Assembly (NCBI GenBank): GCA_030837395.1
Contig: JAUPKO010000075.1
Span: forward strand, 1-7,428
Source of the DNA: Actinomycetota bacterium
GTDB taxonomy: Bacteria > Actinomycetota > Actinomycetes > S36-B12 > UBA10799
DNA: 7,428 bases
Direction of reading: 5' to 3'
Under the pieces are notes generated by a model. That model was not told the DNA's origin, made no database searches, and was given only the letters and a program-made list of their open reading frames with translations. Positions 6,195 through 7,428 of the stretch are shown in pieces (positions within the stretch are counted from its first letter, which is position 1; every line of letters begins with the position of its first letter). The position numbers and the translations under genes were made by a program.

Positions 6195-6575
6195 TCAGGC
6201 GCCCTCGCCGGCGGCCGCTGCCGCCGCGTCGGCGCGCATCTTCTCGGCCACTGCAGCGGCCATGACTTCCTCGGGGGTCGGCTCGGGAGCCGCGGCGGGC
6301 TCCGCTGCGACCGGAGCTGCAGCGACAGGGGCCTCAGCGGCAGGGGCCTCGGCCACAGGCGCCGCGGGAGCCGCAACCGGGGCATCGGGCGAGGGGGCCT
6401 CAGCTTCGCCGCCGAGCGCCTCTTTGGCCATGCCGGCAGCGGTGTCGACGTGCCCGGCCACGCTCTCTGGCACGGCGCCCTTGGCTGCCTGTGCTGCTTG
6501 GTCGATCACATCGTCGGCCACTCCGCTGCTCTCGGCCATCTCCTTGGCCTTGTTCATCATGTCTCCGAGTCCCAT
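6195..6575 (-). CDS. Small protein: helical head resembling MT0933-type antitoxins, with Ala/Pro/Glu-rich tail
   Basis: A 126-aa soluble protein without signal peptide or membrane helix. Residues 1-56 (MGLGDMMNKAKEM, then AADDVIDQAAQAAKG-like repeats as seen in GVADDVIDQAAQ and AGHVDTAAGMAKEA) look like short amphipathic helices. This resembles the actinobacterial family represented by Rv0909/MT0933, often labelled antitoxin; I judge this by eye and hold it loosely. Residues 58-100 are low-complexity, with APVA four times plus Pro-Glu turns, followed by a final helix-like EEVMAAAVAEKMRADAAAAAAG. No toxin gene adjoins it, so a toxin-antitoxin role is unsupported here. ATG 6575 is fixed by AAGGAGG at 6586-6580; the frame extends upstream to 6629 without a ribosome site. 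It is separated by 99 bp from the upstream ligase-like gene and may have its own promoter. Confidence 0.8.
   Translation of the reverse strand: MGLGDMMNKAKEMAESSGVADDVIDQAAQAAKGAVPESVAGHVDTAAGMAKEALGGEAEAPSPDAPVAAPAAPVAEAPAAEAPVAAAPVAAEPAAAPEPTPEEVMAAAVAEKMRADAAAAAAGEGA
6276..6404 (-). repeat. Degenerate low-complexity Ala/Pro/Glu coding repeat
   Basis: On the plus strand, variations of GCAGGGGCCTC and GCCACAGGCGCC recur, encoding APVA at residues 65-68, 72-75, 82-85 and 87-90 of the small protein, with EAPAAEA and EPAAAPEP between. The units are imperfect, so this is an old or degenerate repeat rather than a fresh tandem array. Confidence 0.7.
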
Positions 6576-6674
6576 GGACCCTCCTTCACTGTGAGTTACG
6601 CGGGTGCCCCCGCTGGGCTGACGGACCAACCCTAGGTGTACTCACGGTGACGATGCTGAACGGGAAAGCACAAT
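6576..6674 (-). promoter_or_regulatory. Upstream region of the small-protein gene with paired TCAC-N-GTGA dyads
   Basis: Reading toward the small gene, the region holds TAGGGT (within CCTAGGGTTGG on the minus strand) as a weak candidate -10 box and a strong ribosome site AAGGAGG at 6586-6580. Two copies of the 9-bp dyad TCAC-N-GTGA lie at 6642-6650 and 6586-6594, 56 bp apart centre to centre; the second touches the ribosome site. No clear terminator follows the ligase-like gene, so read-through from it is also possible. Confidence 0.35.
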
Positions 6675-7428
6675 CTAGGACGACGCCGTCGCCGGTGCCT
6701 GCTTCGGCGCCATAGCCGCCACCCGGGAAGCGTCCTCTCGGGCCACGAGCACCGCCGAGGCCGCGATCACCGCCAACTGCACCACCAGGGCCGAGCGCAC
6801 CGGCAGCGACAGCGACGACTCCTGCCCGCCGAGCAGGCAGAACGTCACGAAGATGATCAACGCCCACTGGCGGTCCACCTGCACCGCCCGCACTGCGATG
6901 AGCGCCATGATGAAGATCAGCCCGGCAAGCGCCAGCAGCCCAATCAAGCCGGACTCTCCAGTGGCCTGCATGAGCATGTTGTGGGCGGTGGCGGGTTTCC
7001 ACTCCAGCCCCCGGAAGGCGAGGTAGTTCTCGGTGAGGAACTCCGGCCCGCGGCCCACGAGCGGGTTGTGTTCGAACTCGTCCTGGGCCAAGCTCCACGG
7101 AATGCCCCGGCCGTTGAAGTCGTAGCCGACAGTCTCGGCGATGATCACTGGCACGGTGATCATCAGACCGGCGGCCGCCGCAATTGCCGGCGGTACCCAG
7201 TCCCAGCCACGTCGCTGCAGCGGCAACAGCGCCACCAGCAGGCCGAAGCCCGCAGCGATCGCCGAGGTGCGACTCTGCGACCAGAACAGCGCCACCGCGC
7301 TCGGCACCGCCACCAGGAACAGCAGCCCGGCCAGTCGGCGCCGGTCCCTGATGCCGTCAGCCCAATCGGTGATCACCTGCCGAATCGCGAGCACCAGCGC
7401 CAACCCGGCGAAGATGCCCATGGTGTTG
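6675..7428 (-). CDS. O-antigen ligase/polymerase-like membrane protein (Wzy/WaaL family), 5' end outside window
   Basis: The visible 250 residues are the C-terminal part of a polytopic membrane protein that polymerises lipid-linked repeat units or transfers a finished glycan to an acceptor on the outer face of the membrane. About seven hydrophobic helices are visible, starting with MGIFAGLALVLAI after an Asn-Thr that matches the usual NxMG entry. SQSRTSAIAAG is the family's Ser-Arg-Thr site. The large outer loop carries NGRGIPWSLA, NPLVGRGPEFL and AHNMLMQATGESGLIGLLAL, with the conserved Arg and His residues expected of Wzy_C-type proteins. The soluble end is short (REDASRVAAMAPKQ). ATG 7421 is internal: the frame continues upstream off the edge, so the true start is not visible. 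Polymerase and ligase roles cannot be separated from this sequence alone. Confidence 0.88.
   Translation of the reverse strand, partial: NTMGIFAGLALVLAIRQVITDWADGIRDRRRLAGLLFLVAVPSAVALFWSQSRTSAIAAGFGLLVALLPLQRRGWDWVPPAIAAAAGLMITVPVIIAETVGYDFNGRGIPWSLAQDEFEHNPLVGRGPEFLTENYLAFRGLEWKPATAHNMLMQATGESGLIGLLALAGLIFIMALIAVRAVQVDRQWALIIFVTFCLLGGQESSLSLPVRSALVVQLAVIAASAVLVAREDASRVAAMAPKQAPATASS

Noticed and set aside
6262..6594. Plus-strand Ala/Ser/Gly-rich frame opposite the small protein
   Set aside because: Its repeats are the antisense image of the Ala/Pro tail; it has no ribosome site, while the minus-strand gene has a strong one.
1..7428. tRNA, rRNA, CRISPR, insertion sequence or integrase
   Set aside because: I looked for these by eye on both strands and saw no tRNA-like cloverleaf, regularly spaced repeats, transposase or integrase motifs, or terminal inverted repeats.

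Overview
The window reads as part of an extracellular or cell-wall-associated polysaccharide locus from a high-GC Gram-positive bacterium (Actinomycetota). The support is indirect: very high GC at third codon positions, frequent GTG starts, Ala/Gly/Arg-rich proteins, AGGAGG-type ribosome sites, and a small Ala/Pro-rich protein resembling an actinobacterial family. I cannot name a genus from the sequence.

Layout: (i) 1-2138, minus strand: a UDP-glucuronate decarboxylase (UDP-xylose synthase) gene followed 19 bp later by a polyprenyl-phosphate sugar-1-phosphate transferase, cut by the left edge. (ii) 2139-2256: a 118-bp divergent promoter region. (iii) 2257-6060, plus strand: three glycosyltransferase genes (one GT4/GT1-like, one compact GT2, one large two-domain GT2) with overlapping ends, almost certainly one transcript. 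(iv) 6061-6194: a convergent intergenic gap with hairpins that could serve as a two-way terminator. (v) 6195-6575, minus strand: a 126-aa protein with a short helical head and an Ala/Pro/Glu-rich tail. (vi) 6675 to the right edge, minus strand: the C-terminal part of an O-antigen ligase/polymerase-like membrane protein.

Together these form most of a lipid-linked polysaccharide pathway. The decarboxylase can supply UDP-xylose, the transferase puts the first sugar phosphate on a lipid carrier at the membrane, the three glycosyltransferases can extend the repeat unit, and the Wzy/WaaL-type protein can polymerise or ligate it. No flippase, chain-length regulator or UDP-glucose dehydrogenase is visible here; they may lie outside the window.

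I found no RNA gene, CRISPR array, transposase or phage gene. I did not find a clearly new system. The items most worth a second look are a perfect 10+1+10 palindrome inside the GT4 gene, the divergent promoter region with a possible leaderless start, the weakened second domain of the large GT2, and the small helical/low-complexity protein between polysaccharide genes.
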